A stretch of DNA of 64,000 bases from Actinobacteria bacterium HGW-Actinobacteria-2 (GCA_002841335.1 PHEY01000004.1:293848-357847), one strand, 5' to 3'. Shown: positions 51,348 through 61,056, numbered from the stretch's first letter. The notes: generated from the letters alone by a model not told the origin. Translations and numbers: made by a program.

Positions 51348-52754
51348 ATGACCGACTCGGTGGCCGAACTCGCGCGCAGACGCAACGCGATCCCGCGGTC
51401 TCGACCGGTGACCGGGACGCTCCCGGAGCGAGTCCTGCGCTCGGGGTGGACCTGGCTGTTCCTCGGCATGGTCGTCGCCTACGCCGCCGCACTCACCTGG
51501 CTGCTGACCGACATGGCCGCCAGCATGCGCGTGGACGCCGACGTGGTCGGCGTGAACCTGTCGGCGATGCGGCAGGCCGCCTGGCTGGCGCTGCCCACCG
51601 TGGCGGTCTGGACGGTGCTGTTCGCGCTCGCCGATCGCTACCGTCCCCAGCGGTTCATCATCTGGTTCCTTGCCCTGGGGTGGGGTGCGGCGATCGCGGT
51701 ACTGATCTCCTACTACGTGAACACCTGGGCTGCCATGCATCTGGCCATCGGCAGCAACGGCGACCCCTCGACCGGTGCTCGGGCGGCGATCTTCGTCGCG
51801 CCGTTCGTCGAAGAAGCCTCCAAGGCCACGGTGATCTTCCTGATCGCCATCTTCGCCCGCTACCGACTCACCTCGAAGCTGTCCACGATCGTCATCGCAG
51901 GGCTGAGCGCGGCCGGGTTCGCCTTCACCGAGAACATCCTCTACTACTCCCGAGTGATCGTGTACGCCTCGACCACCATCGAAGTCGGCGATGCTGAGGC
52001 GGCGTTGAACAGCATCGTGTGGCTGCGCGGATTCTGGACGGCGTTCGGGCATCCCGCGTTCACCATGATGACCGGATTCGGGATCGCGATCGCGCTGCGG
52101 ACGCACAGCAAAGTCGTCCGGATTCTCGCGCCGGTGACCGGGTACTTGGTGGCCGCATTCCTGCATATGAGTTTCAACTCGATGGCCAGCTTCGACCTGG
52201 GTCCCATGCAGTTGATCATCTACTTCGGCGTGATCGTGCCGCTGCTGATCTCGGCAGTGGTCTACGTGGTCCGAATGATCCTGGCTGAGGGACGCCGGAT
52301 CCGGGCGCGGCTCGGCGACTACGTCCTGTTGGGATGGCTGCCACCCAGCGATGCGGAGGTCCAGCCAAAGCTGCGTTTGCGCTTGTGGGCGGGCATGGTG
52401 TCGCTGACCCGGGGCGTCCCGGTGCTGCTGGCGACGCTGCGATTGCAGCGCGCCTTGACCGAGCTGGCCTACCTCCGTGACGGCGAGGTGCGTGGTCTCT
52501 ACGACCAGGCGGCGGTCGCCCGCGAGCGGCAATTGGTCGAGTTGGCGCGCGACCTTCGCAGCACCGCTATCAGCGATCCCCGTGGGATGAAACTCGACCT
52601 GCCTCGCTGGCGGCGCGCGAAACCGGTATCCTTCGGGCGGCCGAATTACCCGGGACCGGCGGGAATCGGCGGGAATTGGCCCGCGCCAGGCGGCACACCT
52701 GGCGGCGTGAGCCATTCAACTGTGGATCCGAACTGGGGGCCACCGAGGGGGTAG
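51348..52754 (+). CDS. prsW: PrsW-family intramembrane protease
   Basis: Glutamic-type intramembrane protease of 468 residues with about eight helices. Family motifs: PFVEEASKA (Glu155-Glu156), FAFTENILYY, FWTAFGHPAFTMMTG and AAFLHMSFN. PrsW in Bacillus cuts an anti-sigma factor; here the target is unknown and no anti-sigma gene is adjacent. The C-terminal 150 residues are cytoplasmic, ending in a Pro/Gly-rich tail. It starts 33 bases after the glycosyltransferase and 10 bases before the dynamin-like gene, so all may share a transcript. Confidence 0.92.
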   Translation: MTDSVAELARRRNAIPRSRPVTGTLPERVLRSGWTWLFLGMVVAYAAALTWLLTDMAASMRVDADVVGVNLSAMRQAAWLALPTVAVWTVLFALADRYRPQRFIIWFLALGWGAAIAVLISYYVNTWAAMHLAIGSNGDPSTGARAAIFVAPFVEEASKATVIFLIAIFARYRLTSKLSTIVIAGLSAAGFAFTENILYYSRVIVYASTTIEVGDAEAALNSIVWLRGFWTAFGHPAFTMMTGFGIAIALRTHSKVVRILAPVTGYLVAAFLHMSFNSMASFDLGPMQLIIYFGVIVPLLISAVVYVVRMILAEGRRIRARLGDYVLLGWLPPSDAEVQPKLRLRLWAGMVSLTRGVPVLLATLRLQRALTELAYLRDGEVRGLYDQAAVARERQLVELARDLRSTAISDPRGMKLDLPRWRRAKPVSFGRPNYPGPAGIGGNWPAPGGTPGGVSHSTVDPNWGPPRG

Positions 52755-52764
52755 GAGGTAAGGC

Positions 52765-55700
52765 ATGGGCGTTGAGCGGTTAGCCGCTTCGCTCACCCGA
52801 CTCCAGGACGCACTCGCCGAAGTGCGGCTGCCACTGGATATTCCGGGGGCGGCCGAGCATCGCGAAGTGATTCGCACCCAGATCGACCAGATCGAGGACT
52901 ACGTCCTGCCACGGCTGCGGCGCTTGGATGCGCCCCTGCTGACCGTGGTCGGCGGTTCGACCGGTGCAGGCAAGTCGACCCTGGTGAACTCTCTGATCGG
53001 ACGCCAGGTGTCGCAGTCGGGCGTCATCCGCCCGACCACCCGCTCATCGGTGCTGGTGCACCACCCCGAGGACGCCCGCTGGTTCTCCTCCGGGTTGATC
53101 CTGCCGGGGCTGGCCCGGAGCGAAACCTCAGTGGTCGACCCGCGAGTGCTCCAGTTGGTTCCCGAGGAGAGCATGCCGCGCGGCCTGGCCATCCTGGACG
53201 CACCCGACGTCGACTCGATCGTCGCCGCCAACCGGACGCTGGCCGCGCAGCTGTTGGCCGCGGCCGACCTGTGGCTGTTCGTCACCTCCGCGGCCCGCTA
53301 CGCCGACGCGGTGCCGTGGCAGTACCTGCGCGCTGCAGCCCGACGCCGGGCCGTCGTGGCCGTGGTGCTGGACCGAGTGCCGCCGGCGGCCATGTCGGAC
53401 GTCCCGCCACATCTGGGGCAGATGATGAGCCAACGCGGCCTGGGGGCCTCGCCGCTGTTCGCCATCCCCGAGACCGTGGTCGACGAGAACGGGCTGCTCC
53501 CGGACGCATCAGTGGCCCCGATTCGAGGCTGGCTCGCCGATCTGGCCGAAGACACCGTCCGCCGTAATGAGGTGGTGCTGCAGACCCTCGACGGCGCCAT
53601 CCAGTCGCTGGCGACCTCGACCCCCGAGATCGTGCAGGCAGTCGCCGACCAGAACGAGGCGGTTGCGACTCTGCGCGGCGACGCGGAGAAGTCCTTCGCC
53701 GAGGCCGTCCGCTCGGTGGCCGCCCAGACCGCTGACGGCACCCTGCTGCGCGGTGAGGTGCTGGCCCGCTGGCAGGACTTCGTCGGGACCGGGGAGTTCT
53801 TCCGCGCCGTGGAGAAGCGGATCGGGCTGTTCCGCGATCGGATGGTGCAGGTCGCCAAGGGTGAACCCAAGCAGGCTCAGGACCTGCAGTTGGCCGTCGA
53901 GTCCGGGCTGGAGGTGCTGATCCGCGAGGAGGGCGAGTTCGCTGCCCGCCGGGTGGTGTCGGCCTGGGAAGCCCATCCGGCCGGACGACAGCTGTTGGCC
54001 CGCGACGAGGCGCTGGGCAAGGTGTCGCTGGACTTCAGTGAGGCCGCTGCTCGGGTGATTCGGCAGTGGCAGGGTGACGTCCTCGAGCTGGTCGGCAGCG
54101 AGGGCAAGTCCAAGAAGGCGATGGCCCGCTACCTCGCCCTCGGTGTGAACGGCGCCGGGGTGGCGCTGATGATCTTCGTGTTCTCCCAGACCGGGGGGCT
54201 GATCGGCGCCGAGGTCGGTGTCGCCGGCGGCACGGCGCTGCTGGCGCAGCGCGTGCTCGAAGCGGTCTTCGGTGAGGATGCGGTGCGCAGGCTCGCCAGG
54301 GAGGCCAAGCTTCAGCTGGATGCGCGAGTCGAGGGCCTGATGGCCACCGAGCTGGCGCGCTTCGAGAAGCTCGTCGACGAGATCGAGACCCGACCCGAAC
54401 ATGGCGAACACCTGGCGGCCGCGTTGAGGGGCTTGCAGGTCGAACGTACTGACGAGAGCCGCTACGAACGGGAGGTGGCCGGTGCGCCCGCGCTACCCGT
54501 CCCGGAAGTGGACGTGGTCGCGACCCCTGACCTCGCTGAATCGGGCGCAACTGAGTCGGGCGCAACTGAGTCGGACGTCACTGAACCGGAGGTGGCGGAG
54601 CTGGACGTCACTGGCGAAGATGGGTCTGTCGACGAGATGCCCATGGCCGATGTCGGTGAGGACGGCGAGGAGTTGATCGAGGCGGACTCGGTCGACGCTG
54701 AGCAGGCTGAAGCTGAGCAGGCTGGGGCTGAGCAGTCTGGGGTTGAGCAGTCCGACGAGGCGCAGCCTGGGGCTGAGGCGGGCGCCCAGGAACTCACGCC
54801 CGAGACGCCGCAGCGGTACGTCGAAGGCGATACCGGCTTGCTGCCGTCGTTGGTGTCGGCCCAGCTGTCGGCTCTCGCCCAGGACGCGTCGCGTCGCGGG
54901 GAAGATGACGAGTGGGCTGACGATGAGGCTGTCGAGGTGGAGGCGGACGCGGAGTCGGATGTCGCGCCCGACGCGGCATCGGATGTCGAAGAGCCGGCCG
55001 CGGAGCCCGCGATCGAGGATGGTGCGCAGCCTGCGGTGGCGGAGGCGTCCGATGTAGACGCCGAGGTCGAGGTCGAGTCCGACCCTGTCGCCGAGTCGGA
55101 GTTCGAAGCTGATGCCGAACTCGATCGTGAGGCTGATGCCGAGCTTCATGACGCGCCTGGCAATGAGGTCGAAGCCGAGGGCGCGGCTGACACTGAAGAC
55201 GGCACTGAGGACGGCACTGAAAACGGTGCCGAAGACGGTGCCGAAGGTGACGCCGAGGAGCCGGCGGACGAAGACGCCGCGTCCGACGAGTCCGAGCCCA
55301 GCTTGCCGCAGGTGCGCAACGATCTGATTCCGGTTCCTTCGGGCCTGGCCGAGCTGGTGGCTGAAGCCGTCCGACGTCCCGAGGGTGAGGTCGCCGACGA
55401 GGATGAGGCCGTCGCTGAGGCGAATGTCGATCCGGAGGCGAGTGCCGAGTCCGACGAGTCGGGTACCGAGGACGGTGCCGTCGCAGCCGATGGCGACGTG
55501 GCCGAGTCCATCGACGAGGTCACCGACGCTGATGCCACCGCTGAGGTGGGCTCAGAGGAGTCGGCGCCCGAGGAATCGGCCGCAGACGCACCCGCCAGCG
55601 ACGAACAGTTCCAGAGCGAACAGCCCCAGAGCGAACAGTCCCAAGCCGAGGATGGCCAGGCTGAAGAGGGCGAGGCCCAGCCGGAGGCTGAGTCCGACGA

Positions 55701-55995
55701 GCCCGCGCCTGCGCCGGCCTTCGTGCTGCCTACCGCGCCGCCGCTGATCATGGCCCCGATGCCACCGATGGAAGATGCGGCTACCGACGACGAACCAGAA
55801 CCATCGGCTGAGGCCGAGTCGGAGCCTTCGCCTGAGGCAGACTCAGAGACCTTCCCCGAGGACGAGTCAGAACCTTCTCCCGAGGTCGTTCAGCTTCTCA
55901 TCCTGGAACCACCCGACATCATTCCCCCCGCACCGCCGGTCCCGGCTTGGCCATTGCCAGAGCCGCCTGTCGTCGCGCCGTTTGAGGGGGAGTAG
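52765..55995 (+). CDS. Dynamin-like GTPase with very long acidic tail
   Basis: A 1076-residue protein. The GTPase domain has the P-loop GGSTGAGKST at residues 63-72, switch Thr within RPTTRSS and a G3-like LAILDAPD. Helical stalk about 260-450, a membrane segment 457-500 (LGVNGAGVALMIFVF), then from about 573 a 500-residue low-complexity tail rich in Glu, Asp, Ala, Ser with EQAEAEQAGAEQ and DGTEDGTENG blocks and a Pro-rich end (PPAPPVPAWPLPEPP). It resembles actinobacterial DynA/DynB proteins, which act in septation. AGGAGGTAAGGC precedes ATG. Its stop shares one base with the next GTPase gene. Confidence 0.88.
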   Translation: MGVERLAASLTRLQDALAEVRLPLDIPGAAEHREVIRTQIDQIEDYVLPRLRRLDAPLLTVVGGSTGAGKSTLVNSLIGRQVSQSGVIRPTTRSSVLVHHPEDARWFSSGLILPGLARSETSVVDPRVLQLVPEESMPRGLAILDAPDVDSIVAANRTLAAQLLAAADLWLFVTSAARYADAVPWQYLRAAARRRAVVAVVLDRVPPAAMSDVPPHLGQMMSQRGLGASPLFAIPETVVDENGLLPDASVAPIRGWLADLAEDTVRRNEVVLQTLDGAIQSLATSTPEIVQAVADQNEAVATLRGDAEKSFAEAVRSVAAQTADGTLLRGEVLARWQDFVGTGEFFRAVEKRIGLFRDRMVQVAKGEPKQAQDLQLAVESGLEVLIREEGEFAARRVVSAWEAHPAGRQLLARDEALGKVSLDFSEAAARVIRQWQGDVLELVGSEGKSKKAMARYLALGVNGAGVALMIFVFSQTGGLIGAEVGVAGGTALLAQRVLEAVFGEDAVRRLAREAKLQLDARVEGLMATELARFEKLVDEIETRPEHGEHLAAALRGLQVERTDESRYEREVAGAPALPVPEVDVVATPDLAESGATESGATESDVTEPEVAELDVTGEDGSVDEMPMADVGEDGEELIEADSVDAEQAEAEQAGAEQSGVEQSDEAQPGAEAGAQELTPETPQRYVEGDTGLLPSLVSAQLSALAQDASRRGEDDEWADDEAVEVEADAESDVAPDAASDVEEPAAEPAIEDGAQPAVAEASDVDAEVEVESDPVAESEFEADAELDREADAELHDAPGNEVEAEGAADTEDGTEDGTENGAEDGAEGDAEEPADEDAASDESEPSLPQVRNDLIPVPSGLAELVAEAVRRPEGEVADEDEAVAEANVDPEASAESDESGTEDGAVAADGDVAESIDEVTDADATAEVGSEESAPEESAADAPASDEQFQSEQPQSEQSQAEDGQAEEGEAQPEAESDEPAPAPAFVLPTAPPLIMAPMPPMEDAATDDEPEPSAEAESEPSPEADSETFPEDESEPSPEVVQLLILEPPDIIPPAPPVPAWPLPEPPVVAPFEGE

Positions 55996-57596
55996 TGAAG
56001 CCATCTGCCGACAAGCTGGGTCTTCGACTGGCGTCGCTGAAAGAGGCCGTCGAAGCGATGGACGGTCGCGGCAGCCCAACTGCGGTCGCCCGGGCGGCGA
56101 AGGTCGCCACTCGCGCTGGTCAGCGGGTCGCGATGAGCGCCGATCACACGGTGGTGGCTCTGGCCGGATCCACCGGCTCGGGCAAGTCCAGCCTGTTCAA
56201 CGCGCTCACCGGCACCGAGTACGCCCAGGTTGCGGTGCGTCGTCCGACGACGTCGCGGGCGATGGCGGTGGGCTGGGGGACGGAGCTCCCCAACGAGCTG
56301 CTCGACTGGCTGGACGTCGGCCGGCGCCACCTCATCGCCACTGATGATGAGCGGATGCAGAACCTCGTCCTGCTTGATCTGCCCGACCACGACTCGACCG
56401 AGGATGCCCATCGGATGACCGTTGATCGGATGGTCGACATGGTTGATGCCCTGGTCTGGGTGGTGGACCCACAGAAGTACGCCGACGCCGCGCTGCATGA
56501 CGGCTACCTCAAGCCGCTGGCCGAGCATGCCGACGTGATGATGGTGGTGCTGAACCAGTCCGACCGACTCAGCGACGATCAGCTCAAGAACTGCGTCAAG
56601 GACCTTCGTGGGCTCCTCGATCGCGAAGGTCTTCGCGCCTCGCCGCTGGTCGCGACCTCGGCGGCGCGCGGTTCTGGCGTCAGCGAACTGCGCGAGTCGC
56701 TGGTGGCCACCGTCGCTCGCAAGCGCGCGATGGTGCACCGGCTGAGCCTGGATGTGAAGAAGGCAGCCAAACAACTCTCCGACGATCTCGGTCCCAAGGT
56801 GCCGGCCAAGCTCAACAACAGTCTCAAGGAGCAGGTGATCGAGACCATGGCGGACGCCGCGGGTGTCGGCCTGGTCGTCGACGGCGTCCACGATGCCTGG
56901 CAGCGGCGCGGCGCCGCCCTCACCGGCTGGCCGCTGGTCAGTTGGGTGTCGCGGCTGCGTCCTGATCCGCTCAAGCAGCTGCGCCTGGGCGCGCTGGCCG
57001 CCCTCGAACATCGTCCGACCGAGGTGAACCGGACGTCCTTGCCGAAGGCGACGGCGGTCCAGAAGGCCCGCGTCGACCAAGGGCTTCGCCAACTTGTCGA
57101 TCAGGCCGCGCAGGGCATGACTCCCGGCTGGACGGCCGCGGTGGACCGCGCCGCTCACGGCAACGAGGCTCTTCTCGCCGACGAACTGGACACCGCTATC
57201 GCCCGGACCGACCTGAAGGTCACCGCGGGAGCCTGGTGGTGGGTGCTGTTCAGCCTGCTGCAGTGGCTGCTGATCGCCACCGTGGTGGGTGGACTGGTGT
57301 GGTGGCTGGCCGGCCCGGCTTTGGCCGCTTCCGGCTTCGGGATTCCGCTGCTGTCCTGGTACGGCGTGCCGGCGGGGGTGTGGGTGGCCGTGGCCGGAGT
57401 GCTGGCCGGACTCCTGCTTGCCGGCGTGGGTCGTCTGCTGGTCAACGCGGGAGCCAAGGCCCGGGCTCGACGGGCTCGCAAGGAGTTGCAGGCCGGGGTG
57501 GCCACCGCGATCGAGTCCCAGGTGTTCGCTCCGGTGCAGGCCGAACTCGACCGATACCACCGCGCTCAGGCCGCCGTCCGGGCTGCCCTGCGCTGA
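55995..57596 (+). CDS. Dynamin-like GTPase, second of the pair
   Basis: A 533-residue GTPase with the P-loop AGSTGSGKSS at residues 57-66, RRPTTSRAM, G3 LVLLDLPDHDS and G4-like LNQSDRL. Two membrane helices near the C-terminus (about 414-436 and 455-482, WWVLFSLLQWLLIATVV first) anchor it. GTG 55995 overlaps the previous stop by one base, so the two GTPases are made together and probably form a membrane-remodelling complex, as the DynA/DynB pair does in Streptomyces. An ssb gene follows after 113 bases. Confidence 0.88.
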   Translation: MKPSADKLGLRLASLKEAVEAMDGRGSPTAVARAAKVATRAGQRVAMSADHTVVALAGSTGSGKSSLFNALTGTEYAQVAVRRPTTSRAMAVGWGTELPNELLDWLDVGRRHLIATDDERMQNLVLLDLPDHDSTEDAHRMTVDRMVDMVDALVWVVDPQKYADAALHDGYLKPLAEHADVMMVVLNQSDRLSDDQLKNCVKDLRGLLDREGLRASPLVATSAARGSGVSELRESLVATVARKRAMVHRLSLDVKKAAKQLSDDLGPKVPAKLNNSLKEQVIETMADAAGVGLVVDGVHDAWQRRGAALTGWPLVSWVSRLRPDPLKQLRLGALAALEHRPTEVNRTSLPKATAVQKARVDQGLRQLVDQAAQGMTPGWTAAVDRAAHGNEALLADELDTAIARTDLKVTAGAWWWVLFSLLQWLLIATVVGGLVWWLAGPALAASGFGIPLLSWYGVPAGVWVAVAGVLAGLLLAGVGRLLVNAGAKARARRARKELQAGVATAIESQVFAPVQAELDRYHRAQAAVRAALR

Positions 57597-57709
57597 GGCG
57601 TCCACAGGGGCGAGTCTTCATCCACAGATTGCGGCGACGCTGATTCGTTGCCCCATCCGCTGCCCAAGCTGTTCGGCGAAGACCGAACGAGACCAAGGAT
57701 GGGGTAGCG

Positions 57710-58165
57710 ATGGACGCGATGGTGTGGATCACCGGCAACGTCGGAACCGAGGTGGAGAGCCGCACGGTGCGGGACGAGTTCTTGTATGCCAGCTTCCGAC
57801 TGGCCAGCACGCCACGATCCTGGCGCGCCGGGGAGTGGGCGGATGGGGAGACCACCTGGCTGGGCGTGACCTGCAGCAAGACGCTGGCCAAGAACGTGCT
57901 CGCCAGCATCAAGAAGGGCGATCCGGTGGTGGTGGTGGGCCGGCTGCGCACCTCACGCTGGCAAGACGCCGAGAAGGGCACCCAGTCCCGGCTGATGATC
58001 GAGGCGATCGCCGTCGGCCATGACCTGAACGGCGGGGTGGCGAGTTTCCAGCGGATCAACCGTCCGACCGGCGACGAGCGGGACGCCGTGGCCGAACTGA
58101 TCCAGGCGACCGAAGGTCAAGGCGACGATTCCGGGGACGTTGACGCCGGGACCGAGGCGGCCTGA
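57710..58165 (+). CDS. ssb: Single-stranded DNA-binding protein, atypical tail
   Basis: OB-fold SSB of 151 residues. The core shows VWITGNVGTEVESRTV, ASFRLASTPR, TWLGVTCSKTLAKNVLASI and GDPVVVVGRLRTSRW, the usual SSB succession. It lacks the acidic tip ending DDDIPF that recruits replication proteins; the C-terminus is DDSGDVDAGTEAA. It is therefore likely the second, non-replicative SSB found in actinobacteria (SsbB-like). GGATGGGGTAGCG precedes ATG. Confidence 0.92.
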   Translation: MDAMVWITGNVGTEVESRTVRDEFLYASFRLASTPRSWRAGEWADGETTWLGVTCSKTLAKNVLASIKKGDPVVVVGRLRTSRWQDAEKGTQSRLMIEAIAVGHDLNGGVASFQRINRPTGDERDAVAELIQATEGQGDDSGDVDAGTEAA

Positions 58166-58202
58166 TCTGACCGTCGGGGAGGCTGATCTGACCGGCAGGG
58201 AC

Positions 58203-58274
58203 GGGCTGAGCCTGATCACCGGGGGCGGGCTGAGCCTGATCACCGGGGGCGGGCTGGGCTTGGTCGCTGGGGTG
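58203..58274 (+). repeat. 24-bp tandem repeat, three units
   Basis: Two identical 24-base units (58203-58226 and 58227-58250) and one degenerate unit (58251-58274), each beginning GGGCTG and ending CCGGGGGC. The 434-base gap 58166-58599 between ssb and ettA also holds GGCTGGGCT-type near-repeats at 58545-58600. I see no gene in this gap; both flanking genes end here. Confidence 0.7.
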
Positions 58275-58599
58275 GGTTGAGGCGAGTCCGCTGAGCGCCA
58301 CTGTGAGCCGACACCGGCCAGCCGCGTCGTTCAGCGGATGAGCTCGGCGGGTGCGCTGGATCGCTCGTCGAGTGAGCCCTCTGCGGGGAAGCACATTGCT
58401 CCGCGCGCGGGGTTCCTGGCCGGCGACTCCGCTCGGCTCAGCGAGCGAGCTCAGGCTGGCGCGCTGTGTTGCTCGGCGGGTGAGCTCACTGCGGAACAAC
58501 TGCTCTGCTCCGCGGGCGAGTTCACCCGCTGGCTAACCGGCTGGGGCAAACCGTCTGGGCTGACTGGCTGGGCTAACTGGCTGGGCCAACCGGCTGGGC

Positions 58600-60279
58600 T
58601 CAGCGAGTGAGCTTGCGGTGGGCGGTGCGGTGCGGGCGAGCCAGATCGACCCCGAGACGGGCGACCTTGTTCTCCTCGTAGTCGGCGAAGTTGCCCTCGA
58701 ACCAGAACCAACTGGCGTCGGTCTCGTCGGTGCCCTCCCAGGCCAGGATGTGGGTGGCCACGCGGTCGAGGAACCAGCGATCGTGGGAGATCACCACGGC
58801 GCAGCCGGGGAACTCCAGCAGGGCGTCTTCCAGTGACTGCAAGGTTTCCACGTCGAGGTCGTTGGTCGGCTCGTCGAGCAGCAGGACGTTGCCGCCCATC
58901 TTCAGCGTCAGCGCCAGATTCAGTCGGTTGCGCTCACCGCCGGACAGCACGCCGGCCAGCTTCTGCTGGTCGGGGCCCTTGAAGCCGAAGGAGGCCACAT
59001 AAGCCCGCGACGGCATCTCGAAGCTGGCCACCTTGATGTGATCCAGGCCGTCGGAGACGACCTCCCACACGTTCTTGCTGGGATCGATGCCACCACGGCC
59101 CTGGTCGACGTAGGAGAAGCTCACGGTGGAGCCGACCTTGAGGCTGCCCGAGTCGGGCTGCTCCTCGCCGATGATCATCTTGAACAGCGTGGTCTTACCG
59201 ACACCGTTGGGGCCGATCACGCCGACGATGCCGGCCCGGGGGAGGGTAAAACTCAGATTGTCGATCAGCACCCGATCACCGAACCCCTTGGTGAGGTGGT
59301 CGGCCTCCAGCACGTCCGCACCCAGGCGCGGGCCCGGCGGGATGTTGATCTCGGCCAGATCGACCGTACGGTTACGCTCCGCCTCGGCCGCGAGCTCCTC
59401 GTAGCGGGCCAGCCGGGCCTTGTTCTTGGCCTGGCGGGCCTTCGGATTGGCTCGAACCCACTCCAGTTCCTTTTCCAGGATCTTGGCGCGCTTGGCGTCC
59501 TTCTTGCCCTCGATCTGAAGCCGGGAACGCTTGGTCTCCAGGTAGGTGGAGTAGTTGCCCTCGTAGGGGTGCAGGCGACCGCGGTCGATCTCGCAGATCC
59601 ACTCGGCCACGTTGTCCAGGAAGTACCGGTCGTGGGTGACCGCCAGCACGGCGCCCGGGTAGGACTTCAGGTGGCCTTCCAGCCAGTTCACGCTCTCGGC
59701 GTCGAGGTGGTTGGTGGGTTCGTCCAGCAGCAGCAGGTCGGGCTGCGCCAACAGCAGTTTGCACAGCGCGACGCGGCGCCGCTCGCCACCGGACAGCACG
59801 TCCACGATGGCATCGGCCGGCGGGCACTGCAGCGCGTCCATGGCCTGCTCCAGCTGGGAGTCCAAGTCCCAGGCGTTACGGTGATCCAACTCGGTCTGCA
59901 GTTCGCCCATCTCGGCCAGCAGCGCATCGAAGTCCGCATCAGGTTCGCCCATGGCCACCGAGATCTCCTCGAAGCGGTCGAGCATGCCCTTGGTCTCGGC
60001 GACGCCCTCATAGATGTTCTCCATGACGGTCTTGCCCTCGGTAAGCGGCGGCTCCTGCAACAAGATCCCGACGGTCTTGTCCTTGGCCAGCATCGCGTCG
60101 CCGTTGTCGGCCGTGAGCATCCCAGCCATCAGCTTCAGCATGGTGGACTTACCGGCACCGTTCGGCCCGACGACGCCGATTTTGGCGCCCTCGAAAAAGC
60201 TCAAGGTGACGTTGTCCAGCACGAGCTTTTCGCCCAGCTTCTTGCGGACGTTGTGCATGGTGAACACGAACTCGGGCAT
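58600..60279 (-). CDS. ettA: Energy-dependent translational throttle protein EttA (ABC-F)
   Basis: Ribosome-associated ABC-F ATPase of 559 residues that gates the first steps of elongation according to ATP level. Two ABC domains: GPNGAGKST with LSGGERRRVALC and LLLDEPTNHLD; then GPNGVGKTT with LSGGERNRLNLA and LLLDEPTNDLD. The arm and linker (RLQIEGKKDAKRAKILEKE) are of EttA type. ATG 60279 has GAGGATGATCGCC upstream; ATG 60288 lies inside this site. Confidence 0.96.
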   Translation of the reverse strand: MPEFVFTMHNVRKKLGEKLVLDNVTLSFFEGAKIGVVGPNGAGKSTMLKLMAGMLTADNGDAMLAKDKTVGILLQEPPLTEGKTVMENIYEGVAETKGMLDRFEEISVAMGEPDADFDALLAEMGELQTELDHRNAWDLDSQLEQAMDALQCPPADAIVDVLSGGERRRVALCKLLLAQPDLLLLDEPTNHLDAESVNWLEGHLKSYPGAVLAVTHDRYFLDNVAEWICEIDRGRLHPYEGNYSTYLETKRSRLQIEGKKDAKRAKILEKELEWVRANPKARQAKNKARLARYEELAAEAERNRTVDLAEINIPPGPRLGADVLEADHLTKGFGDRVLIDNLSFTLPRAGIVGVIGPNGVGKTTLFKMIIGEEQPDSGSLKVGSTVSFSYVDQGRGGIDPSKNVWEVVSDGLDHIKVASFEMPSRAYVASFGFKGPDQQKLAGVLSGGERNRLNLALTLKMGGNVLLLDEPTNDLDVETLQSLEDALLEFPGCAVVISHDRWFLDRVATHILAWEGTDETDASWFWFEGNFADYEENKVARLGVDLARPHRTAHRKLTR

Positions 60280-60365
60280 GGCGATCATCCTCAGCGACTT
60301 GGAAGCGGCGCTAAGTCTATGCCAGGCGGGGACCCGCGCTCACCACCCGAGTCCGGCGGGGGCGA

Positions 60366-60980
60366 CTACTCGTAGCAATCCTGATCGACCGAGTCCAGGC
60401 TCAGTTCGGCGACCTTTCCATCGGTCACCACGATCCGGTAACTGGCCTTACCACCGGGCATTTCGACATAGCCGCGGCCCTCGTCGGTGCCGTCGCCCTC
60501 GTCGTCGGGGCCACCGGCCCACGACGGATATGCCGCCTTGAGTTGTGCCACGGTGCTGCCCAGACCAATGCCTTCGGGAGTGGTGATCGTCCCGTAGGCG
60601 TAGATCGACACCAGTTTGTGGGTGGTGGCGGAAAAGAACAGCAAGCCGACCACCTCATCGGTCGGCGCCGGTGCCCCGGCGAGGCGGCCATCGGATTTGG
60701 CGCCGGATTGGGCACCGCACGAACCCTTGGTGCCCTTCACGTCACTGACCAGACCAGTGCCCACCGCTTCGGGCTTGGTCATGCCCAGCTTGAGGGCGCC
60801 GTAGCCGGTGGCGTCGAGGAAAGCCTGCGTCGATGCGGACGGCGACGGGCTCGGCGAGACCGGGGTGGTCACCGACGGCGGTGCCGCCGTGGGCTTGGAT
60901 GCGGGAGTGGTGCAGCCGCCTAGCGAGACCGCGAGAGCGATACCAACCAGCGGGACGAAAAGTCGGGACGTACGCAACAT
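60366..60980 (-). CDS. Hypothetical lipoprotein
   Basis: Predicted lipoprotein of 204 residues. Lipobox LGGC (Cys23), a Pro/Ser/Thr linker (about 25-50), then a domain starting ALKLGMTKPEAVGTGL, a phrase found in many actinobacterial secreted proteins with a SmpA/OmlA-like beta fold. Further Cys residues at KGSCGAQ and the C-terminal QDCYE may pair. GGAGAGGAACGCC precedes ATG 60980. It lies behind ettA's start on the same strand. Function unknown. Confidence 0.8.
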   Translation of the reverse strand: MLRTSRLFVPLVGIALAVSLGGCTTPASKPTAAPPSVTTPVSPSPSPSASTQAFLDATGYGALKLGMTKPEAVGTGLVSDVKGTKGSCGAQSGAKSDGRLAGAPAPTDEVVGLLFFSATTHKLVSIYAYGTITTPEGIGLGSTVAQLKAAYPSWAGGPDDEGDGTDEGRGYVEMPGGKASYRIVVTDGKVAELSLDSVDQDCYE

Positions 60981-61056
60981 GAGGGCGTTCCTCTCCGTGG
61001 GGTGGTTCGACCCTAGCAACCTCCGTGAGAGACCGAGGCGGCGGCGTAGCACCTTT

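Noticed and set aside
58166..58599. A CRISPR array at the 24-bp repeats.
   Set aside because: The repeats are directly adjacent with no spacers, only three units, and no cas gene is near.
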